Assembly (NCBI GenBank): GCA_041879295.1
Contig: CP047152.1
Span: 4,531,501-4,595,500, forward strand
Origin: Pseudomonas putida
GTDB lineage: Bacteria; Pseudomonadota; Gammaproteobacteria; Pseudomonadales; Pseudomonadaceae
Direction: 5' to 3'
Length of the DNA stretch: 64,000 nt
Part shown: positions 8,342-15,519 of the stretch, one piece after another
Position numbering within the stretch: position 1 is the first letter of the stretch
Layout: each line of letters opens with the position of its first letter
Notes under the pieces: generated by a model
The model's input: only the letters and a program-made list of their open reading frames with translations
Database searches by the model: none
What the model was told of the DNA's origin: nothing
Translations under genes and position numbers: made by a program

Positions 8342-9261
8342 GCACACGCGCCGAACTGATAGTAGCAGTAATAGATAAAACGGCAAAACCCATCAATCAA
8401 ACTGGGGGAGCAGCAGCAATCCACGACCAATTCAACACAGATAAAACCGGATTTTCACTAGTCATCCAAACAGCACAGACAACTACGGCGATAGCCTCAG
8501 TAGTCTCCGTCACTCACCTCCCGATAGGTGCTGTACCCTTCATTAACATTGTTACCAATACCCTTTCTGGCACCGTGACCTTCCTGAAAGTCGCGGCAGA
8601 CCTCAAAGAGGGCGCGAAAATTAAGAGCGGAGATGTCATAAGTTTGGCAAGCAACGTCGCAGGCATCGTGGCCTCGTTCGCCATTCTGGCCGGAGCACCT
8701 TTAATTGCTGGAGGGGCCACAGTCGTGGGCGTAACCGCCACACTCTATAGCATCTTCAATTCTGACCTGGCTAAAGCAGCTTACGACAAGATGGCTCCAC
8801 TCTTTACCAGCCTGCTGAGTCAAGGTAACCTTACTGGTTTTACCGCGCCACGGATTGCGCCTGACTTCACACTCGCTTCACCTGACCAGATACTTTCCAC
8901 CCACCAGGGAATGATCACAACCGTTAACTGGAACCCTGACTCTTCAGAAATATCCCTAGGCACCGAACCACTAAGTTTTCCAGATAGCAGCCAGGCTCAC
9001 ACCGCCCCAACAGGGAGCGAGACTTTCAATTCAACGCAACCGCCTCCCCTTAGCGGAAACTCCAGCAGCAACTCAGTAGCGGTGACATCTACCCCTGACA
9101 TACCTGCCCCTGACGCAACACTGACTATAAGCATAGAAAGTATAGATGGTATAAAGTCACCCGACCAAGCACCATCAATTACCGTACCTATTGACGACAA
9201 CCAGGACAATCAAGATAACTACATATGCTGTAGCAGCGCGCAGCAGGATCAGTACTTCTAG
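8338..9261 (+). CDS. Unknown 307-residue protein with hydrophobic Gly/Ala-rich N-terminal half and Ser/Pro/Asp-rich tail
   Basis: I do not recognise a family. Residues 1-45 are polar. Two hydrophobic Gly/Ala/Val-rich stretches follow at about 51-83 and 98-140 (LASNVAGIVASF, APLIAGGATVVGV), resembling membrane-inserting or glycine-zipper segments. From about residue 165 the chain becomes low-complexity and rich in Ser, Thr, Pro and Asp, ending in a Cys-Cys-containing tip. There is no signal peptide. It overlaps the oxygenase stop by four bases, so it is probably coupled to it. It could be a secreted or pore-forming effector, or the retained N-terminal part of a larger modular protein; both are inference. 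AT-rich codon use matches the other islet genes. Confidence 0.65.
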   Translation: MSTRAELIVAVIDKTAKPINQTGGAAAIHDQFNTDKTGFSLVIQTAQTTTAIASVVSVTHLPIGAVPFINIVTNTLSGTVTFLKVAADLKEGAKIKSGDVISLASNVAGIVASFAILAGAPLIAGGATVVGVTATLYSIFNSDLAKAAYDKMAPLFTSLLSQGNLTGFTAPRIAPDFTLASPDQILSTHQGMITTVNWNPDSSEISLGTEPLSFPDSSQAHTAPTGSETFNSTQPPPLSGNSSSNSVAVTSTPDIPAPDATLTISIESIDGIKSPDQAPSITVPIDDNQDNQDNYICCSSAQQDQYF

Positions 9262-9298
9262 CCAACCTGTAAAACCCTCCACGCCGTAACGAGCCGAT

Positions 9299-9841
9299 AT
9301 GAATATCTGGCAGCAATCGCTAAAACTCATACGTGAACTCCCGCCTCACAAACAAGCCAAAGCACTATTAATAGGCGGACTTATAAATCTAACCCTAGGC
9401 ACCAGCTTCACATTCATGTGGCGCGAACACAAAAACACCAATGAAGAGTTATGGTCGCGAGTTCCAGCCTCTCTCACCTCCAAGCCTGAAACCTGGGATA
9501 GCGACAAATCTCTTTATACGTTCAGCATCAAGTTTAAAACTTCAAATGGAAAGCACCACAACGCTCATCTTTATGCAGACAAAATATACTATGATGCAGC
9601 GAGCCTGGACCTAAATACGCCACTCTTTGTTGACATAGCAACCTCTAAAAGCGCTGCAACGGCTCAGCGCTTAATCGCTCCTAATGGAATGTTTCTTTAT
9701 GATTCTGCAATGGCGGCACATGTCACCAATGTAAGAAACCGGGAGACCACACTAGCAGTTATCATTTTCTCATTTAGCGGCATCAGCATCTTGATTGCGG
9801 CAGCGGCGATCTACTACCGCCCCAGAAAGGAGTGCAACTGA
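9299..9841 (+). CDS. Unknown two-helix membrane protein (DUF3592-like architecture)
   Basis: This 180-residue protein has one membrane helix at about residues 21-41 (LLIGGLINLTLGTSFTFMW) and a second at about 149-172 (LAVIIFSFSGISILIAAAAIYY). Between them is a roughly 105-residue domain that looks beta-rich, probably periplasmic. The layout resembles DUF3592 proteins, but I cannot confirm the family. It follows the 307-residue gene by 37 bp and shares its low GC content. By position it could be an immunity or membrane partner of the upstream protein. The tail PRPRKECN is cytoplasmic if both ends are inside. Confidence 0.65.
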   Translation: MNIWQQSLKLIRELPPHKQAKALLIGGLINLTLGTSFTFMWREHKNTNEELWSRVPASLTSKPETWDSDKSLYTFSIKFKTSNGKHHNAHLYADKIYYDAASLDLNTPLFVDIATSKSAATAQRLIAPNGMFLYDSAMAAHVTNVRNRETTLAVIIFSFSGISILIAAAAIYYRPRKECN

Positions 9842-9858
9842 ACCTGAGCAGCACCTGG

Positions 9859-9925
9859 GAGATCGAGCGCCGCGCGGGCTGCGCTCGATTTGTGCCCCAG
9901 CGCAAGATCCAAGGCAGGCACCTGA
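9859..9925 (+). repeat. Partial repeat element, copy D, with right direct repeat
   Basis: A collapsed copy of the element starts GAGATCGAGCGCC and continues straight into GCGCGGGCTGCGCTCGA, so the arms are joined without a core. Bases 9872-9925 form the 54-bp direct repeat matching 7367-7420. It lies just downstream of the islet and close to the recJ stop. Confidence 0.75.
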
Positions 9926-9933
9926 CGCTAAAC

Positions 9934-11643
9934 TCAGCGCGGCTCCATATGCGCAATCATCAACTGCACACTCTCATTACCGCGAAACTCGTTCACATCC
10001 AGCTTGTACGCCAACTCCACCCAGCGCACCGTCGGGTTTGGCCACACTTCGCGGTCAATGCCGAAGGCAATGCCATCCAGCCGCACCGAGCCACATTCGC
10101 TCTTGAGCACCACTTTCAGGTGCCGTTCGCCAACCACACGCTGCTCCACCAACTGGAACACGCCATGGAACAGCGGCTCCGGGAAGTGCTGGCCCCAAGG
10201 CCCGGCGTGGCGCAGGGCCTTGGCCAGGTCGAGGTGGAATTCCTCGACCGCCAGGCTACCGTCGGATAACAGCCGGCCGGTCAGGTCTTCTTCGCGCAGT
10301 TGACGCCGCACCTCTTCATCGAACGCCTCGGCAAATGCCGGGAAATTGGCCTCGGGCAACGATAACCCTGCCGCCATGGCGTGGCCGCCGAACTTGCTGA
10401 TCAGTTGCGGGTGGCGCGCGGCCACGGCATCCAGCGCATCGCGAATATGGAAGCCCGGCACCGAGCGCGCCGAACCTTTGAGCATGCCGTCGCCAGCATC
10501 AGCGAACGCAATGGTCGGCCGGTGGTAACGTTCCTTCAGACGCGAAGCCAGAATACCGATCACCCCTTGGTGCCAATCGGCATCGAACAGGCACAAGCCG
10601 TAGGGCATGGACTCGACCGGCAGGTCCTTGAGCTGGGCCAGGGCCTCGCGCTGCATGCCCTGCTCGATGGACTTGCGGTCCTGGTTCAGGTCGTCCAGCT
10701 GCTGGGCCATGTCCTGGGCCAGCGCCGCGTCTTCGCACAGCAGGCATTCTATACCCAGGCTCATGTCGTCCAGCCGCCCTGCGGCGTTCAACCGCGGGCC
10801 GAGGATGAAACCGAGGTCGGTCGAGGTGATCCGCCGGTGATCACGGCGGGCCACTTCGAGAATGGCCTTCAGCCCTGGTCGGGCTCGACCGGCGCGGATG
10901 CGCTCGAGGCCTTGGTGCACCAGGATGCGGTTGTTGGCATCCAGCGGCACCACGTCAGCAACACTGCCCAGCGCCACCAGATCGAGCAGCTCGCCAATGT
11001 TTGGCTGTGGCTGCGCCTCGTAGCGCCCAAGGCTGCGCAAGCGAGCGCGCAGGGCCATCAACACATAAAAGATCACCCCTACCCCGGCCAGCGACTTGCT
11101 CGGAAAGCTGCAGCCCGGCTGGTTGGGGTTGATGATGGCATCGGCATCGGGCAACTGCTCGCCCGGCAGGTGGTGGTCGGTGACCAGCACCTTGAGCCCG
11201 GCGGCCTTGGCGGCTGCCACCCCATCAACACTGGAAATGCCGTTGTCCACGGTAATCAGCAACTGCGGCTGGCGCTGCAGCGCCACCTCGACGATTTCCG
11301 GGGTCAGGCCGTAGCCGTACTCGAAGCGGTTGGGCACCAGGTAATCGACATGGGCCGCACCCAGCAGGCGCAGGCCCAGCACCCCGACGGTGCTGGCGGT
11401 GGCACCGTCGGCATCGAAGTCGCCGACGATGAGGATGCGCTGGCGCTGGTCGATGGCTTCGACCAGCAGGTCCACACCGGCCTCGATCCCCTTGAGCTGC
11501 TGGTACGGCAGCAGGCGTGCCAGGCTTTTGTCCAGCTCGGCCTCGCTCTGCACGCCGCGCGCGGCGTAAAGGCGGGTCAGCAAGGGTGGCAGGTTACCCA
11601 GAAATGGCAGGGTCGGCGGCAGCGGGCGAGGTTCGATACGCAT
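9934..11643 (-). CDS. recJ: Single-stranded-DNA-specific exonuclease RecJ
   Basis: RecJ is a 5'-3' single-strand exonuclease used in RecF-pathway repair and mismatch repair. The 569-residue product carries DHH-family motifs, including DFDADGATA near residue 80 and VTDHHLPG near 155, then the DHHA1 region (KGSARSVPGFHI...GGHAMAAGLSL) and a C-terminal OB-like domain. The ATG at 11643 is preferred. An in-frame TTG at 11655 overlaps the yaeQ stop and would add four residues. It lies nine bases downstream of yaeQ and is probably co-transcribed with it. Confidence 0.95.
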   Translation of the reverse strand: MRIEPRPLPPTLPFLGNLPPLLTRLYAARGVQSEAELDKSLARLLPYQQLKGIEAGVDLLVEAIDQRQRILIVGDFDADGATASTVGVLGLRLLGAAHVDYLVPNRFEYGYGLTPEIVEVALQRQPQLLITVDNGISSVDGVAAAKAAGLKVLVTDHHLPGEQLPDADAIINPNQPGCSFPSKSLAGVGVIFYVLMALRARLRSLGRYEAQPQPNIGELLDLVALGSVADVVPLDANNRILVHQGLERIRAGRARPGLKAILEVARRDHRRITSTDLGFILGPRLNAAGRLDDMSLGIECLLCEDAALAQDMAQQLDDLNQDRKSIEQGMQREALAQLKDLPVESMPYGLCLFDADWHQGVIGILASRLKERYHRPTIAFADAGDGMLKGSARSVPGFHIRDALDAVAARHPQLISKFGGHAMAAGLSLPEANFPAFAEAFDEEVRRQLREEDLTGRLLSDGSLAVEEFHLDLAKALRHAGPWGQHFPEPLFHGVFQLVEQRVVGERHLKVVLKSECGSVRLDGIAFGIDREVWPNPTVRWVELAYKLDVNEFRGNESVQLMIAHMEPR

Positions 11644-11651
11644 GGGTTGCT

Positions 11652-12194
11652 TCAACCACGCTCACCGAGCAGCCACTGCAGTTGGACTTCATGCTGGCCA
11701 CGGTCGTCGGTCACGAATACCGTACCTTCACTGATCATCACGTCCCACTTGATGCTACGCGGCATGTCGGTCGCCAAGGTTTCCAGCACCTCCTGCGGCA
11801 CAGCGGCAATGCTCAGATTTTTCAGGTTCTTGACCGCGCTCACTACTTTGCCTTCCCACACTCGCAGGCTGCCGTAAGCCAGCAAGCTGGTGCGTTCGGT
11901 ACGACGCGAGCACCAGGTCAGGCGATCGGCATCGGGCTGGCCAACTTCAATCCAGTGCAGCACGCGATCGTCCAGGCTCTTTTCCCACAGCGCCGGTTCA
12001 TCGACATCCGACAGGCCGCGGCCAAACGACAAGTTCTCGTTGTACCAGAGCGCGTACGCCAACAAACGAACGGCCATACGCTCTTCGGTTTCCGAAGGGT
12101 GCCGAGCGATAGTCTGTTTGACGCTTTCGTAGACGTTGCGATCAAGGTCGGTGAGATTCAATTCGAACTTGTAGGTGGTGGACGGCTGGGCCAT
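11652..12194 (-). CDS. yaeQ: YaeQ family protein
   Basis: This 180-residue protein belongs to the YaeQ family, which has a nuclease-like fold (PD-(D/E)XK-related) and no firmly established cellular role. Recognisable parts are the N-terminal YKFELNLTDLDRNVYE, ETEERMAVRLLAYALWY and the C-terminal QWLLGERG. The ATG at 12194 gives the usual family length. An upstream start at 12227 adds 11 unrelated residues. It precedes recJ on the same strand. Confidence 0.88.
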   Translation of the reverse strand: MAQPSTTYKFELNLTDLDRNVYESVKQTIARHPSETEERMAVRLLAYALWYNENLSFGRGLSDVDEPALWEKSLDDRVLHWIEVGQPDADRLTWCSRRTERTSLLAYGSLRVWEGKVVSAVKNLKNLSIAAVPQEVLETLATDMPRSIKWDVMISEGTVFVTDDRGQHEVQLQWLLGERG

Positions 12195-12324
12195 GGTCGA
12201 CGGGCTTCGTGCAAAAGAAAGTGGCACAGTCTACCCCATCCGCACCTTCCATGCCCCGCAGCAGTACCCGGCGAAACCGACGTGTGATAAAACCACGGCT
12301 CTGCCCAACTGCCACGGATACCCC

Positions 12325-13524
12325 ATGTCGACGCCCAGCAAACCCCTCGCCGGCCTTAAAGTTGTCGAACTCGGTACCCTGATCGCCGGGCCGTTCGCCT
12401 CGCGCATCTGTGCCGAATTCGGCGCCGAAGTGGTAAAGGTCGAATCGCCCGACGGCGGCGACCCGCTGCGCAAGTGGCGCAAGCTGTACGAGGGCACCTC
12501 GCTGTGGTGGTTCGTGCAGGCCCGCAACAAACAGTCACTCACCCTCAACCTCAAGCACCCCGAGGGCCGCGACATCCTCAAGCGCCTGCTGGCCGAGGCC
12601 GACATCCTGATCGAAAACTTCCGCCCGGGGGTGCTGGAGAAACTCGGCCTGGGGTGGGATGTACTGCATGCGCTGAACCCGCGCCTGGTGATGGTGCGCC
12701 TGTCGGGCTTTGGCCAGACCGGGCCGATGAAAGACCAGCCAGGCTTCGGTGCCGTAGGCGAGTCGATGGGCGGCCTGCGCTACATCACCGGTTTCGATGA
12801 CCGCCCCCCGGTGCGCACGGGGATTTCCATCGGTGACTCGATTGCTGCCCTGTGGGGGGTGATCGGCGCGCTAATGGCGCTGCGCCACCGGGAAGTCAAT
12901 GGCGGCCAGGGCCAGGTGGTGGACGTGGCCCTGTACGAGGCGATCTTTGCCATGATGGAGAGCATGGTCCCGGAGTTCGATGTGTTCGGTTTTATCCGCG
13001 AACGCACCGGCAACATCATGCCTGGCATCACACCTTCCTCCATCCACACAAGCGCCGACGGCAAGCATGTACAGATCGGCGCCAACGGTGATGCGATCTT
13101 CAAGCGCTTCATGCAGGCCATCGGTCGCGACGACCTGGCCAATGACCCCACCTTGGCCAGCAACGACGGCCGCGACCTGCGTCGTGACGAGTTGTACGGG
13201 GTAATCGACCGCTGGGCCAACAGCCTGCCACTGGAGCAACTGATGCAGGTGCTGACCACCGCCGAAGTGCCGGCCAGCCGTATCTATTCGGCCGAAGACA
13301 TGTTCAACGACCCCCAGTACCTGGCGCGCGAGATGTTCCTGCAGGCCAAGCTGCCGGATGGCAAGCCATTCCACATGCCCGGCATCGTGCCCAAGCTGTC
13401 GGAAACGCCCGGATCTAGCGAATGGGTTGGCCCGGCCTTGGGCGAGCATACCGAGGCGCTGCTCGGCAGCCTGGGCTACGACGCAGCGGCCATCGCCAGC
13501 CTGCGTGCAGCGGGCACGGTCTGA
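12325..13524 (+). CDS. CaiB/BaiF-type (family III) CoA transferase
   Basis: This 399-residue enzyme would move CoA between acyl groups, as in family III CoA transferases. The N-terminal LAGLKVVELGTLIAGPFASRICAEFGAEVVKVE and the following ARNKQSLTLNLKHPEGRD are characteristic. The central GFGQTGPMKDQPGF and VDVALYEAIFAMME segments are also conserved. The substrate cannot be read from the sequence; no acyl-CoA dehydrogenase or degradation cluster lies beside it. The ATG at 12325 follows GGATACCCC and gives the normal length; an upstream start reads through the divergent yaeQ promoter region. Confidence 0.87.
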   Translation: MSTPSKPLAGLKVVELGTLIAGPFASRICAEFGAEVVKVESPDGGDPLRKWRKLYEGTSLWWFVQARNKQSLTLNLKHPEGRDILKRLLAEADILIENFRPGVLEKLGLGWDVLHALNPRLVMVRLSGFGQTGPMKDQPGFGAVGESMGGLRYITGFDDRPPVRTGISIGDSIAALWGVIGALMALRHREVNGGQGQVVDVALYEAIFAMMESMVPEFDVFGFIRERTGNIMPGITPSSIHTSADGKHVQIGANGDAIFKRFMQAIGRDDLANDPTLASNDGRDLRRDELYGVIDRWANSLPLEQLMQVLTTAEVPASRIYSAEDMFNDPQYLAREMFLQAKLPDGKPFHMPGIVPKLSETPGSSEWVGPALGEHTEALLGSLGYDAAAIASLRAAGTV

Positions 13525-13543
13525 CCCTGGCGCTTCTGTCTCC

Positions 13544-14419
13544 ATGTACGCAATCCGCTGCCTACGCCTTCTGGTCCTGCTCTGCGGGCTTTTGCCCGCG
13601 TTGCTGATACAGCCAGCGAGCGCCAAGGAGCACCTCTTCTGGCTGGTGCGTGACCTGCCACCTTTCACCATTTTTGATGGCCCGGAAGAAGGCCGGGGGG
13701 TGATCGACCAGTTGTTACCGCTGCTGATCAGGCAGATGCCCGAGTACGAGCACAGCATCGTGCGGGTCAACCGCGCCCGCGGCCTGCAGATGCTGCAAGA
13801 CCGTGACACCTTCACCTGCGACCCAACCGTGCTGTGGACCCCGAAACGGGCCGAGTATGTGCATTTTTCCGTTCCATCGCTGGGCGCGCTCAGCGGTGGC
13901 CTGGTGTTGCGCAAGGAAAACCAGGCGCTGGTGGCACCCTACCTCGACGGCCAGCAGGTGGACCTGAATGGCCTGCTGAGCAAGGCCTCGCTGAAGCTGG
14001 GTATCGTCGCCGAGCGCAGCTATGGCACCCAGATTGACACCATCCTGAGCCAGTTGCCCGACAGCACGCTCAGCCGGCACTACGGCAACGAGGCCACCGC
14101 CAACCTGCTGCAAATGCAGCAACTGGGGCGTCTGCGCCTGGTGCTCGGCTACTGGCCAGAGGTGCGCTACCTGATCGAACAACAAGGCGGGTCACTGACT
14201 GACTACCAGTTTCATACTGTGCAGGGCGTGAATCGCTACCAGTTTCTGCATGTGGGATGTTCAGATAACGAACGGGGGCGTGCGGCAGTTGCACACATCG
14301 ACCAGTTGTTGCCTGCCCTGCGCCGGGATGTATTGCCAGGGTTGTATGCCCGCTGGCTGGACCTTGCATTGCGGGAAGACTACCTGAAGGACAGCCGTCT
14401 TTTCTTTGAGGACAGATAA
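13544..14419 (+). CDS. Periplasmic solute-binding-like protein (TIGR02285-like)
   Basis: This 291-residue exported protein has a 25-residue signal peptide (CLRLLVLLCGLLPALLIQPASA) and a periplasmic binding-protein-like body related to SBP_bac_3/TIGR02285 proteins. The conserved start of the mature chain is LFWLVRDLPPFTIFDG. No transporter genes are adjacent, so it may be a stand-alone sensor or binding protein rather than part of an importer. It starts 19 bp after the CoA transferase stop, and co-transcription is possible. Confidence 0.75.
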   Translation: MYAIRCLRLLVLLCGLLPALLIQPASAKEHLFWLVRDLPPFTIFDGPEEGRGVIDQLLPLLIRQMPEYEHSIVRVNRARGLQMLQDRDTFTCDPTVLWTPKRAEYVHFSVPSLGALSGGLVLRKENQALVAPYLDGQQVDLNGLLSKASLKLGIVAERSYGTQIDTILSQLPDSTLSRHYGNEATANLLQMQQLGRLRLVLGYWPEVRYLIEQQGGSLTDYQFHTVQGVNRYQFLHVGCSDNERGRAAVAHIDQLLPALRRDVLPGLYARWLDLALREDYLKDSRLFFEDR

Positions 14420-14478
14420 GCCCACCCGGCATGCACCGTCTTTGCAGGAGCAGCCTTGGGGATAGGTGCCTGCCCGCA

Positions 14479-14515
14479 AAAAAGAAACCCCGGGCGCTGG
14501 GGAAGACGCCCGGGG
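14479..14515 (-). terminator. Rho-independent terminator downstream of the DUF3509 gene
   Basis: Arms CCCCGGGCG (14488-14496) and CGCCCGGGG (14507-14515) form a perfect 9-bp stem. On the minus strand it is followed by TTTCTTTTTT. It lies about 95 bp past the DUF3509 stop in the gap between convergent genes. The rest of the 14420-14608 gap shows nothing recognisable. Confidence 0.8.
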
Positions 14516-14608
14516 CCAAGCGAAAGCCCTTGAGGACTTCCCGTGACAGCCTTGCCAGCGCCGGAGCAAAGCACTGGCTGGCTGCCCCTACACTGTCTGA
14601 TAAGCCAC

Positions 14609-14890
14609 TTAGGCAAAGGTTCCCTGCGGTTGCTGGCGATGCTGCAATGCCGCGATCACACAAGGCTGCAACCGGCCCTCGGCTATTTGCAGGTCTCGGT
14701 GCAAGCCGTCCACGAGGTCGATCAACAGGCGTTGCTCCTGCAATTGGCGCTCGCTGACCGTGCGCTGCAAGGTAATACCCGAGAGGCGGTCGTGAACGGT
14801 CAGTTGGCGATTACCGCCGGGATCGGCGATGCCGAGGTGGGTCTGATAGGGCGTCAGGGCTTCGTTGAGCAGGCTGCAGATTCTTTCCAT
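14609..14890 (-). CDS. DUF3509 domain protein
   Basis: This small 93-residue cytoplasmic protein matches the general look of the Pseudomonas DUF3509 family (MERICSLLNEALTPYQTHLG at the start, RTVSERQLQEQRLLIDLVDGLHRDL in the middle). Function is unknown. The ATG at 14890 is preferred over a GTG at 14899. It follows the receiver-like gene after 79 bp and ends before a strong terminator. Confidence 0.7.
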   Translation of the reverse strand: MERICSLLNEALTPYQTHLGIADPGGNRQLTVHDRLSGITLQRTVSERQLQEQRLLIDLVDGLHRDLQIAEGRLQPCVIAALQHRQQPQGTFA

Positions 14891-14969
14891 CCGGATCACT
14901 CGCTGCGTGGTGGGACCTAAAGTGACTGACCAGCAGGCGCCGCAAAAAGTTCGTCAAACCACGCCCGCT

Positions 14970-15389
14970 TCAGTGAGCATGCGGGGCTGGCATGACAGTT
15001 TGAATACGCCTCCCTGGGCGCACCTGCAGTGTTTGCAAGGCATGCTGCAGGCGTGGCATCGACAGCGGCCAGGGCAACTCGTCGAGCACCCACATGCCGC
15101 GTTTTCTGGCCTCTTGGGCAAGGTTTTGACGCTTTGGGGCAGGCTCGCCGACGAACAGCAATGCGCGCACTCGCCGCTGCTGGGCGAGCAAAGCAAGGCC
15201 GGCCCGGGCTGGCATGGCGTGGTCGAGGATCAGCAAGTCAGGACGACGTTCAGCGCAGAGGCAGGCGTCAAGGTCAGCGACGCTTTCGCTGATGCGCACG
15301 TTGAACACACCTTGGCCGTTGAGGGCCTGGTGCAAGAGGATCTGGTGGGACGGGCGAGCCTGGTGGATTAACACATAGGGCTGGTGCAT
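14970..15389 (-). CDS. Stand-alone degenerate response-regulator receiver domain
   Basis: This 139-residue protein has a receiver-like fold with a possible phosphoacceptor D56 in LLILDHAMP. It has no DNA-binding or enzymatic output domain. The acidic pair that normally ends beta-1 is replaced by His-Gln (VLIHQARPSHQ), and the conserved Lys-Pro before the last helix is missing (DELPWPLSM). It is therefore probably a pseudo-receiver that does not undergo normal phosphorylation. It is divergent from nothing and downstream of no kinase; thrC ends upstream on the same strand. Start ATG at 15389. Confidence 0.75.
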   Translation of the reverse strand: MHQPYVLIHQARPSHQILLHQALNGQGVFNVRISESVADLDACLCAERRPDLLILDHAMPARAGLALLAQQRRVRALLFVGEPAPKRQNLAQEARKRGMWVLDELPWPLSMPRLQHALQTLQVRPGRRIQTVMPAPHAH

Positions 15390-15484
15390 GAGCCGCTCCT
15401 GGTGGGAGGACCGGCTAATTTATGCTTGGCACTCGGCGGACCGAATAGGATGTTTCTGATAGACCAGAGGGAAAAGGCTGAGAC

Positions 15485-15510
15485 TTTGGGGCCGCGCTGC
15501 AGCCCCAAAA
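15485..15510 (-). terminator. Hairpin downstream of thrC
   Basis: TTTGGGGC (15485-15492) pairs with GCCCCAAA (15502-15509), about ten bases past the thrC stop. There is no long T-run after the stem on the minus strand, so efficiency is uncertain. Position favours a terminator for the hom-thrC transcript. Confidence 0.55.
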
Positions 15511-15519
15511 GCAATGCTA

